Shown: in pieces, positions 54,991 through 64,000 of the stretch | How the letters are laid out: each line of letters begins with the position of its first letter | Numbering within the stretch: position 1 is the first letter of the stretch | Assembly (NCBI GenBank): GCA_034440635.1 | Contig: JAOTON010002228.1 | Location: forward strand, 1 to 64,000 | Direction of reading: 5' to 3' | Length of the DNA: 64,000 bases | From: Lepas anatifera | Taxonomy: Eukaryota > Arthropoda > Thecostraca > Lepadidae | Made by a program: the position numbers and the translations under genes | The notes under the pieces: model-generated | Told to the model about the DNA's origin: nothing | The model's database searches: none | What the model saw: the letters and a program-made list of their open reading frames with translations, nothing else

Positions 54991-56004
54991 TTAACACGCG
55001 CCCCGCTTGGGGGAGCAAAATTCGCCCCCCTGGTTTTCCCCAGGGAACTCAAAACAAAGAAACGCAGAACAACGAAACTTACAGTACCTTATCCCTGATC
55101 AATTTTACACATCTGACCAAAACTTTTAGTTAAGGTCATGTTAGGTCAAGGAGCTATTCAGGGTCAAGTGACCCGACCTCAAAACCTAAAATCTCGAGTT
55201 TGAAGCGGCGCCCAGGGAATATCAGCAAATCGATCAGTTTTAAACTTCCACAATATGATAAAGTCATTAGTGTCTACAAATCTGCTATCTCGGAATTTTG
55301 ATGTTGTTGACCTAAGGTGGGGTCAATTTTTTGGTCACCCCCATTATAAGTCTATGATGAAAAACAGAATGGGCTCGTTTTCAGTAAATGCTGGATAGAT
55401 AAAGCTGAAAGTCCTCAAACCGTCAATTCTTACCACGATTTTGACCATAAAGTTGAGTTTTTGAGTATCTAACCTCTCAAAGGTCATATCAGGTCACGGG
55501 AGCAGAGAGTGATTGTTTTGCCAATAACTTCTCACTGAATAGAGATAAAGCTCCCATTTTGCTTGCATTGTGCTTATATTGTCACGGGGAGTCAATTCAT
55601 ATGCAACATGACCGTACCAGGTCACTCTGTGACCCTGACCTAGCTCGAGGTAAGGCCATTTTCACTTTTTGACCTAGCAAGGTCATATACATCATTCGAT
55701 TCGATTTGACGCGATGAGAGAAACCCAATGATGCATAAATATTTGCTCTTGCTCCCCTGGAGGCAGTTCTAGAGAGAGAAACGTACACTGATCTGTGGTA
55801 AGCCTATGGGGCCTTCTTTGACCTATGCTGACCTCAATATTGACCTGACATAAAAATGCTTCGTATAATTTATTTTCGTCTTGTCAAGAGCTTTTGAATG
55901 CCGACCGTAATTTTTTTTTAGCTTTCCTGGAAAATGAGATACAGAGGGGGCGAAATTCACCCCCCAGGCGCGTCATTCCAGGGACCCCAGTGGGGCGCGT
56001 GTAA
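54991..56004. mobile_element. TTAA-flanked MITE loaded with AGGTCA motifs, third subfamily
   Basis: The termini TTAACACGCGCCCC and GGGGCGCGTGTAA are inverses; the right TTAA has lost a base. Subterminal GGGGG...CCCCC foldbacks with AAATT cores stand near both ends. The interior carries numerous AGGTCA/TGACCT motifs. About 1,014 bp with no coding sequence. Confidence 0.82.
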
Positions 56005-56068
56005 TTTGACCAAAGTGACTCCCACCTTCTTATGCAGTTTCTCTAAAGTATAATCTAAAAAAAACCTT

Positions 56069-56129
56069 GGGACGTCGAGCGACGTCCCAGAACTAGAACT
56101 AGTAGAACTAGTAGCGCTACTAGTTCTAC
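56069..56129. other. Two adjacent perfect hairpins
   Basis: GGGACGTC-GAGC-GACGTCCC lies at 56069-56088. A 28-bp perfect palindrome lies at 56102-56129, centred on TAGCGCTA, with arms containing GAACTAGTAG. The DNA between repeats 'aactag'. Confidence 0.9.
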
Positions 56130-56514
56130 ATTGAAGGTTAAATGGTGCGACCGCTCATTTAGGGAAACCACGAAGCAATTGACTTTGAAAGCCTTTAATT
56201 GAAACAATTGTTGATGCATTTTCAAAATGATTACACCAGTCGACGTGCTCATCATGGTATCAGAAGCTGTCGAAACAAGTGGCGTTTTCTGGCCTGATCG
56301 GCCCTGCGGTCGTCTGGTTTTTCGAGAGGGGGAGCACTTCAGGGCCCGTCTCCACTGCGCGTGGTTAGAATAAACCTGCAGTATCGAGTTACTATCATTG
56401 ATATAGAATATTAACGTCACTGTAATTATAAATATGCCAGCGAAACGAGGTTAAAGATAATAAAAAGCAGGTGGTTCTGTTGGAAGACGGTGGGTGGATG
56501 TTTTTAAGAATATG

Positions 56515-56709
56515 CATTAGGCGCCGAAAGCGGGGGGGACGGGGGATCGCGTCCGACCTGTTAGCCAACCAGGGGGGACGTCCCATAAAAATTTTTTGGA
56601 TCAATGGTCATGAATGCCTTCAGGTACCGAATATGCTCAAAATTCGCCTCCCCCGGTCAGCACCAGCCTGGGTCCGTCCCCCTGCAAAAATTCCGTGGCG
56701 GCGCCCCTG
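56515..56709. mobile_element. hAT-like MITE with 8-bp target duplication (195 bp)
   Basis: AGAATATG flanks both sides (56507-56514, 56710-56717). The ends CATTAGGCGCCG and GGCGGCGCCCCTG are imperfect inverses. The interior is G- and C-rich without coding content. Confidence 0.82.
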
Positions 56710-56717
56710 AGAATATG

Positions 56718-57600
56718 CTACATGTAAATGGCACCTTCATCATGATATTGTTCTTGTTTACTATCTTATATTGCTAATGAAAAACACAAAGTAAGAGAAA
56801 CGCTAAAAATAATTATTACGCCAAACATGATAGCGCAATCGGCCAAAGAGCAAATGACAGCGTATGTATAAGAATTATAAAGGCTTTTTATATTTTCATT
56901 TATTTTGTTCTTAAAGTCTTAAATATTTCATGAAATTACCCAAGGCCAGATCTTTTACAATTAGCCTCAGTTAGTTATACAGCTTCATGTCCGTTTTTTC
57001 AGGGTGGCGAACCAAGCGGGCGGAAGGCGGAGTTGGTCAGCTGGAAATACTTGGAAATCAACGGTTCTCCTGCTGGCCCAGTGGAGTTGCGCTGCATCCT
57101 TTCTTGTGACCGGTTTGAGGGGCTTTCGGTGTCGTAATGTCCGGTACAAGCTGTACCAGCTGAACAGAGTCTATTTTGAGTGAGAAGTTAGGCGAAGTTA
57201 TGATAGGTGCATAAACCCGTTACTTCAAAGCATCATTGAGTTACATTCAAATATTAATTTCTTGGGCGAAAGCTTTTTGAGCCACAGATTCACATGACAA
57301 GAATCATATCCACCGTATCTAACAGCAACAACAGCCAATACTGAACTGGGTTTTATGGACAACCAACGTTTTTTAATGAGTTTGAAGAATGGGAGGAGAA
57401 AGTTGATAGGATGGTTAAAATATTCCAGATAGCGAACTGCATCACTAAATCGTTCGATGCTGTCTTTTTGTTACATTCTAGGTCAGTTTTATAAAAAGCA
57501 ACTGATTCTCCGTTCCTTCGAGTTTCTTTTTTAATTACGTGTCTTGCCAGTCAAACAATGGCATGTGCAAGTGCACTGGCAAAGTAGACCACTCTGTATT
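56718..57600. other. No recognised feature
   Basis: AT-rich DNA. Short frames lack motifs. Confidence 0.4.
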
Positions 57601-57619
57601 GTTAGTTGTGGGTAAGGTG

Positions 57620-57715
57620 AGTGCATTGATGAGGGTGAGGGTGATGATGACTTGGTGTGGGTGATGATGATTTGATGAGGGTGATGATGATTTGATGAGT
57701 GTGATGCGGTTCAAA
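57620..57715. repeat. Imperfect GATGA/GGTGATGATGA microsatellite
   Basis: The phrases 'gatgagggtgatgatgattt' and variants recur four or five times. Confidence 0.85.
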
Positions 57716-58029
57716 ACGAGCGCTTTGATGAGGATTTTAGCTGCCCTGCTTCTTTGTCGGTGCTGAAGTCTTCTGGAAGTGTTTGAACACTTTTTGTTGT
57801 TGAAGCTCTTGCTGAATTACTTGCTGGAAACACTTTCTTGGATTATGTGATGTTTTTACTGTCAAGGAGAACCGTGAATACAGGTTTTCGAGGATTTTAT
57901 GTATTTTATTTACGAAGAAGAGGCGATTTTCCACTTTTCAATATTCTCTGTGAGTTTGTAGTGGGAGACAGGGCCTTTACAAGATCCCAGTCCGTCAATA
58001 TTTCCGTTTCTGTTCCGCTTGTCCCCATT

Positions 58030-58820
58030 GAAAAGGTTGGTGTATTTCCACCCCCCACCACATGCTCAATTCTACAACTTCTCGCAAAACTTCAAGATTG
58101 GGTCATACTAGGTCTGGTCACCAGTGCAGTTCGTGACCTCACCTCCAAAAACGTTTAAGACAGCATGAGTGAGAAAAGGATGAATCTATCCAATTGATTC
58201 TCATCACTTAATGGGACCACCGAATGCTGCAAAAATGTTTCTGAATTTTTCATATCGATGACCTAGGGTCCGGTATGGATCGTGACCGCTGCATTGGAAA
58301 TGTATGGGGAAATGGGAATTTGGTGAAAATAGCTCTATTTGTGCAAATACCGATTATAATGCATACCTATTCCCAAGATCGTAGTATCATAGGCTCCTTT
58401 GCAGATACATGTTGCAACTTTGGACCCGTGGCCTCTGAGAGGTCATCTGGGAATACCTAAGCAGGTTTTCAGGCTTGGGTCACTATCTTCTGAGGGAATA
58501 ATACATCTTTATTTTGATACCATTACGGTTGGACTATTCTTTTGAATCCATTCTTATGCATAGTGACTATGATAGGTCAGATGGTGACCTTGACTTGATC
58601 TTACCGCAGGTCATTTTTTTTGTTTTCACCTAATATAGTCAGGATATACATCATGCTATTTGCGCAAACGGGAGGAAGCAAATGGTGCCTAAAATTGATT
58701 CTAACTTAATTCTGCCAGACGCTAGAGCTCAGAAACTTTTCTTACCTGTAACCTTTGACACCCCTCCCCCAACCAGGTCGAAGATGGTTCTGAGGTCCAT
58801 CTGTGTGGGTGTTAAGTCAG
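58030..58820. mobile_element. Diverged remnant of the AGGTCA-rich TTAA element
   Basis: Interior phrases match 5400-5760 ('ggtcatactaggt', 'gtgacctcacctccaaaaacgtttaaga', 'ggaaatgtatgggga'). The terminal TTAA and palindromes were not found, so both ends are lost or too diverged. Confidence 0.6.
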
Positions 58821-59485
58821 TCAAAGGTGTTAGAATACATTACCCCCGCTTTTGCAGCTTGGAAAATTTACTGCATAGCCGTGACGGATTTTCCTGATCC
58901 ATAAAGTTTGGGTGGTACATCCTCCGAATACGTAGAGTGAGGGATGCACCCACCTGTCGCCAAAGCCTCTACGTTTGACGATGGCCACATATTAATGGAA
59001 ACTGCTTTAACCAACTCAGCTGCATTCCATATCTTGCTACGTAAGCCATGGCGCGCTGACATTACAGGTAATGTGGTGCTTTAATTGTGGGGATGGACTA
59101 AGTTCACAGTGAGAACCTTGCTCTTTCTTCCGTAAAACCTTGGTTTTTTATTTGCCCGAGCACTCACCATCTCTGGGTAAAAAACATGTTTCTAGCGCAG
59201 AATGTGGCGACACTCAAGTTTCCATCATCGCTACATCATCGCTCTCAGCCGTTAATCCCATAGCGGACCTGTTTCGGTATGCTTATTCGGTATGTGCTTT
59301 AAGTATTGTACTCAGTGTTACTGCTGCTTCAAAGTGAAGCATCTGGGAGACAATGAAGCTAGACGGTTTCCTTCGACTGAAAGCTTGGAAATTATGGATT
59401 TTCTGAATTGAGTCTAAGATTTAAACGTTGCATACATTAGGTAAAGCTTTCTTTTATCGGAGGGGAAAATTGTGATCAGTGTTTT
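58821..59485. other. No recognised feature
   Basis: No gene or repeat that I can support. Confidence 0.4.
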
Positions 59486-59489
59486 GCAC

Positions 59490-59590
59490 AGATTTATCTT
59501 GACATCAAAAAAGTGTAAGGATAAATTTGTCCGGATAAATTTGTCAACATAAATTACACGTTGTGCAAGTGATGTCGCGATAAATGCCAG
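59490..59590. repeat. Second cluster of TTTATC-TTGACA hairpin motifs
   Basis: It contains ATTTATCTTGACATC, GTGTAAGGATAAATTTG, CCGGATAAATTTGTC and GATGTCGCGATAAAT. The first two can form the same hairpin as at 49.3 kb. The outer TTGCACA and TTGTGCAA also pair. Confidence 0.65.
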
Positions 59591-60283
59591 AAAGCTGTAT
59601 ATATGAGAGGGATTCGGGGGATCCAATTGCATATTGCTCAGGAAGCCTGCTGGGACATGAACCCAGGTTGGCTGAGCAAAAAGTCCGCGTGACGACGCTT
59701 AACTTGTTGCTAACTAAAAAATGAGGATTTTATGTTAGTCAAAGGAGTTATGATAACCATCTAACCTCTATGATATGATATATATCTTAATGTAGTCATG
59801 GTTGACGGCCAGAGCGTGGTTTCTCGAAAATGTTTCGGGTGGCTTAATTTCTAATAATGCCAATAGCCCTCATGATAAAAGGACCTATCATAATATAAAT
59901 TGCGTTCTAGCCTTCTCACCGGCCTGTTGAGGAGCAAAAAACAACAGTTAAAATTCTTTCAAATTGAAAACACGAAAATTAGGACATGTTAACTCGAATT
60001 CAACCTTTCCTTCGGGTGCTCGGGCACCCCTGATTAGATATAAATCCACACCCCTGTTTAACGGTTGTCTAGTTTGGACATTCTCAGTCATTATTTGGAT
60101 CCACGTGCCAGAATTATGTCATATGTTCCATATTGCTTATTTTTCCTTCTCAAAAAATGAAACATCCGAATGCTCTAAAAGTGCGCTGTTCCTCGTGCCG
60201 TTCCACGTTGTGCGACGAACTTGTGGCGTTGACAGCACCACTGGACACTGTTTTGTTGTATACCTAGTTTGTTCCCCTGCTAA
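59591..60283. other. No recognised feature
   Basis: AT-rich DNA with short frames only. Confidence 0.4.
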
Positions 60284-60670
60284 TTAACACCCACCCCGGT
60301 TGGCCTCCGAGCCACCTCTGCTCTGGTAACGAGGGGGGGTTCAAACACCCCTTTGATCTCGGCTCCTATGTGGGATAGCGAAAAAACACTAACGCTGGCG
60401 GATAGCTGATAAACATTCATAACTAAAATGAATAAGTTGCATTTTGGCTCACGTCAATATTAAGGTCATACCAGGTCAAAGAAGGTGACAGGTTAGAGAA
60501 AAGTTTCTGAGCTTTAGCGTCTGGCAGATTTTAGTTAGAATCAGTGTTTAGGTAGCATTTGCTTCCCTCGTTAAGGCGAATTCAATGATATACAATATGA
60601 CTATACTAGGTCAAAATATAAGATGACCTGATCTAAGGTCCGCTCAAGTGTCACATCAACCTACCATAGT
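60284..60670. mobile_element. Left part of a TTAA/AGGTCA element (right end not found)
   Basis: TTAACACCCACCCCGG at 60284 is followed by a G7...C4 foldback and then AGGTCA motifs ('ggtcataccaggtcaaaga', 'actaggtcaaaatataagatgacctgatct'). No right terminus is evident before unrelated DNA. Confidence 0.55.
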
Positions 60671-61617
60671 CAATTTGTATATCGATCGACTCGCATGATA
60701 ATTCAAACGTAATGGTATCATCGAAATAAAGGCTTTTAAGTTAATTTTACTTAATTTTTTATCATAGTTTATACCAGTGGTGAGTAGTATCGTTAAAAAG
60801 ATCGAAAACATTTGATGAACATCACTTCCATTTGGATGGTAGGAAAAAGGTTCCATGGAACCTGGTGCGTTGATGCAGGTTTTTTATGATAATCTTACCG
60901 TGGCACACTGGGGCAAATGGCCTCCAAAACCGGCCAAAACCTCCAATTTTGACATCTTCAAAATCGGACTTAGTCATTTGGCTCTGACAGAGAAATGTCC
61001 AAAACCTTGGAAAAGCATAATTGTATCCATTTTTCTCTTCTTTAGCCGCTTGCACAGATGCTGGAACACAGCGCATTAAACACGCTGCAGCTCGGCGTCA
61101 AGTTGACTCGAGATGAGGTATACTTTCTGATGCATTATCAACCATGGTCGCAGTCACAAAACCGTTATCTATTTATATCAATGGAAAGCTGGGAACGCCC
61201 TGAAGACACTCAAGGTTGAAAAATACGAAATTTGACAATAAGAGCCTGATAGTACTTGTAACTATTAGGACATGTAAAGCTTCCTACTTATTCTCAAATC
61301 CTAAACTTTGTTAGACCTGCGAAAAAAACGCACAGCGAGTTTCACTTAGAAATTTATATGTAGTGATGCCATGTTGTGTTCTCTAACCGCCCGTGAAAAA
61401 ATTAGCTCGGCATCAGTTGTCCCAGGGGAGATATGTCACTTTTTGTGCGGCAATGTAGTCCAAGTAGTGCGGTGAGGCCGGCGGCTACGGCGGCCGTCGG
61501 CTCATGTTGCGCGGCACTTGGAGTAAGGACGGCTGACAGGGCGCCGTGGTCGAGTCGTGACGTGGGAAGGTGGACATGCAAGACGCTGGGCAGAGTCAAT
61601 CTGTGCAAAAACCGATT
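60671..61617. other. No recognised feature
   Basis: No gene, RNA or repeat that I can support. Confidence 0.4.
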
Positions 61618-61650
61618 TTAACACGCGCACTGAGGGTGAGGGAAGATCAG
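61618..61650. mobile_element. Isolated TTAACACGCGC terminus
   Basis: TTAACACGCGCACTGAGGG matches the outer end of the AGGTCA-rich TTAA elements. Nothing else of the element follows, so it is a fragment or chance match. Confidence 0.35.
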
Positions 61651-61919
61651 AGAAGAGTCACCCATTTGTTCATGGAGAGCTCAAAACTACGACCAGAAGG
61701 ACGCTGTTAAAAAACAAAATATATTTACAGGAATGTTTTCGTGCTACCATGAGTCTGGTCGTCGATCAGCCAAAGGCGGAAGGGGGGGCAACGGCACAGC
61801 TAATGAAGGAAACACAACCCGCCGTTCTTTCGGGAACGTTCGACAGTTCAGCGAGGTTACTGGGGTAAGCCTGGATCTGCTACAAAGGTTTTCGTTAATA
61901 TTACCCGCACTATCATCAT

Positions 61920-62097
61920 CAAGGGCGTAGCCAGGATTTCACTCGGGGGGGGCGGCACCCCAAAAAGGCCCCTGCGACAGCGCCAAAAGGGCCCTGATGG
62001 GTAAAAAGGGCCATGCTTGTTACAGAATCGTGTCCTCAGGGGAACCCTTCGGGCCCTCAGGGGGCGGCTCTCCCTGCCCCCCTTGGCTACGCCCCTG
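61920..62097. mobile_element. hAT-like MITE with 8-bp target duplication in a microsatellite (178 bp)
   Basis: ATCATCAT flanks both sides (61912-61919, 62098-62105). The ends CAAGGGCGTAGCCAGG and CCTTGGCTACGCCCCTG are near-perfect inverses. Because the flank is an ATC repeat, the duplication could in part be pre-existing repeat. Confidence 0.8.
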
Positions 62098-62242
62098 ATC
62101 ATCATCATCAACAATCGAAATTGAGAAGTATCCGGCCTATGCTCTAGAGACAGCGAGGCTGTTTGTAAACGTGTACCCATGGTACAGCATGTCGGCAACC
62201 ATACATAATGTCAAATGCACGGGGAAGATGTTACTGAGAGCA

Positions 62243-62300
62243 GGGGCGTCGCCACCGGGGGGGTCAGAGGGCCTGGCCCCCACTTTTTGCCCTAAAATTC
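62243..62300. mobile_element. Left end of a hAT-like MITE (right end not found)
   Basis: CAGGGGCGTCGCCACCGGGG and a following G-rich and C-rich run match the family ends. No partner end was found. Confidence 0.4.
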
Positions 62301-64000
62301 CCTGATCTCAGTCAAAATGGGAGAAAACCGGACTTTCTTATAACCAGCCGCTGCAGAAGGCAACGAGGAGCCCAAATTCGAACAGTATTTGGTCCTAACG
62401 TGGAAGTTTTTTTTTTGTCAGCGTCAGTTTGAAGTTTGGCTGCCTCCCCCCCACTTCTTTGCCGGTGGAGACGCTTATGACTGAGAGCCTGAAAGTCTCC
62501 ATAGGAGCATACATGGAGGAGGCCCAGGAGGCAAGGAATAGAGATCACCTTGCATTCAGGCAATATCATACCAGAAAGACATCCATAGTTGACAATCACT
62601 GATCAGTACCAGTACCTGCTTATCACCAATGACCTCGTGGTAACATGATCTCCGATGATATAAAAATCCAGAAGGCCCATGACAACGGAGGTTTCGAGCC
62701 TGAGTAACCCTATTTATAAGCTGAAAGATAGTGCCACTAACGATTAATAATTCTATGGTGCGTGAGTGGGTACTTGGATGTGAGACTGCTTCAAGAACTT
62801 ACCTCGACTTCAAGGAGAATTCTCGGGGCTAATGGATAGCAGACTGGATAAAGGGACGCGAGATATTAAATGGGAGAGTTACACAAAGATGCAAAAGAGG
62901 TCGCATGATTTAATGAACATTCCCTGTGAGTTTAATTTATTGTCTGTTTCCGCATGCTTGTGCTCATTTTATGAGAAGAGTGACGGTAATCATTCCCTGA
63001 AATCGCGCTTAACATTATTGTGTCAATAAATGCAGCTCCCGCACATGACCCGAGAAGTTTCGATATGGTTCGGTACTGGACTTAAAGATGTCGAATAGTG
63101 AAAGAGTGAATTTGTGCCATTATTTATCATGTGGTACTTAATAGTTGAACCAGAGTGAAGGCTAAGCAGGACATCTGACCTATGATGACCTTGAATGTGT
63201 CGGATCGGTTTTTGAAATATTACGTTTGTTTTTTTCTTACATTTTAACCGTCACTGGACCCGCCTTATCTGATTCTGTCTCATTGAGTGTTTGCAAAACT
63301 GGAAAGAACGAAATCGAATTCTGATATTTATAAACCTTGAAAAATAGTTTATCTGATATGACCTGGTGTAGATACCCAATGTTTTGTGGCTGAGTAATGA
63401 AGTTCAGAGCAACAGCTTTCATTTGAGCACAAACAAGTATTCCTAATCAAAGCCTTTTTTTAGTTACGAGGTTTTGGCCTATTTTGAAGCCCAGTTGCCC
63501 CAGTGTGCGTGGGTATGTCTAGCTTGTCCCTTTGAATATCTTATCATGCATAAGCGTCACCACCAACATGGTGGGGGGCCAGCTAATCTTCAAATTCCTG
63601 CTGAAAAAGCTACTCCATCTAGTCCCCTTGTCGGATTTTGGTCTCTGTTACCTTTCTTATAGGCTGGTTAAACAAATTTCTGATTTATTTCCGATTTTGC
63701 TGAAGTTTAATGTGACATCACGCAACGAATGTGTGGTGTCACGTGTTTTCATTAAAATATTCGTGAGGTTATTTGATTGGATATAAGACATACTGGTTTT
63801 CCGCAAAATAGCATATATCGCATTGTTATCAGACCCAGCAGGTGTTCGTCCCGGAGGGCTGACGAGCGCCACCTCCGCTCGTGCCCTGACTGCCACCGCC
63901 CCTGCAAAATCGGACCCCAGGTCCTCCGACTATGGGTGCACCGAGAAATGTGGTCAGCTTGGCTTACCTTGCAGTGCTATCGTATGAATATATGTATACA
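62301..64000. other. No recognised feature to window end
   Basis: Mixed DNA with frames below 100 codons, none with recognisable motifs. A few AGGTCA-like words at 63177-63198 and near 63360 may be remnants of the TTAA element family. Confidence 0.4.

Noticed and set aside
63177..63380. Further AGGTCA-rich element near the window end
   Set aside because: Only two or three TGACCT words and no termini.

Overview
The window looks like a repeat-rich stretch of an animal genome, probably an invertebrate. It holds several non-LTR retrotransposon remnants, hAT-like and TTAA-flanked MITEs, tRNA-derived SINE heads, a P-element/THAP9-type transposase tail and a hammerhead ribozyme of the kind found in Penelope-like elements. 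There is no bacterial gene organisation. The I-type LINE with RNase H resembles arthropod (for example tick) copies, but I assign the organism only with low confidence. I found no ordinary host gene; nearly everything I can name is mobile or derived from mobile DNA.

Positions 1 to about 34.4 kb form a giant complex tandem array. One unit is (i) a region of 136-bp phased repeats, each opening with a GCGCATGCGC-type palindrome; (ii) a long dispersed element, here called E, with a degenerate tRNA-like head, a conserved 32-nt stem-loop and an AT-rich tail; (iii) in some units a truncated LINE 3' end; and (iv) a hAT-like MITE whose terminal GGCGGATCCAGG motif has expanded into a 50-bp minisatellite. 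Eight minisatellite blocks and nine E copies occur here. Positions 1-7.8 kb and 17.06-24.05 kb are near-identical duplicates offset by about 16.21 kb, and 25.6-30.8 kb is a third, partial copy. Younger insertions sit inside these units: two TTAA-flanked MITEs (with an unoccupied sister site still visible), a 5'-truncated I-type LINE and a 5'-truncated L1-like LINE, both with 12-bp target duplications. From 34.1 to 38 kb E continues as a 1,326-bp tandem duplication in which a good tRNA-type promoter head replaces the older head.

At 38.3-40 kb lies the longest forward reading frame that carries a recognisable protein domain outside the LINEs: 27 perfect-length 42-bp coding repeats fused to a P-element-type transposase C-terminus. 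The stretch 40.8-43.8 kb holds further TTAA and hAT MITEs and, between AT microsatellites, a hammerhead-ribozyme-like sequence with a 14-bp stem I. A CR1/Jockey-group reverse transcriptase fragment occupies 44.9-47.0 kb. From 47 kb to the end the DNA is mostly single-copy-looking sequence without recognisable genes, dotted with hAT MITEs carrying 8-bp target duplications, a 679-bp foldback element, clusters of small hairpins, a decayed RNase H-bearing LINE on the minus strand and more TTAA elements packed with AGGTCA motifs.

The themes that link the regions are repeated insertion of elements into one another followed by amplification of the nest, and two dispersed elements loaded with motifs that resemble animal transcription factor sites: GCGCATGCGC (NRF1-like) and AGGTCA (nuclear-receptor half-site).
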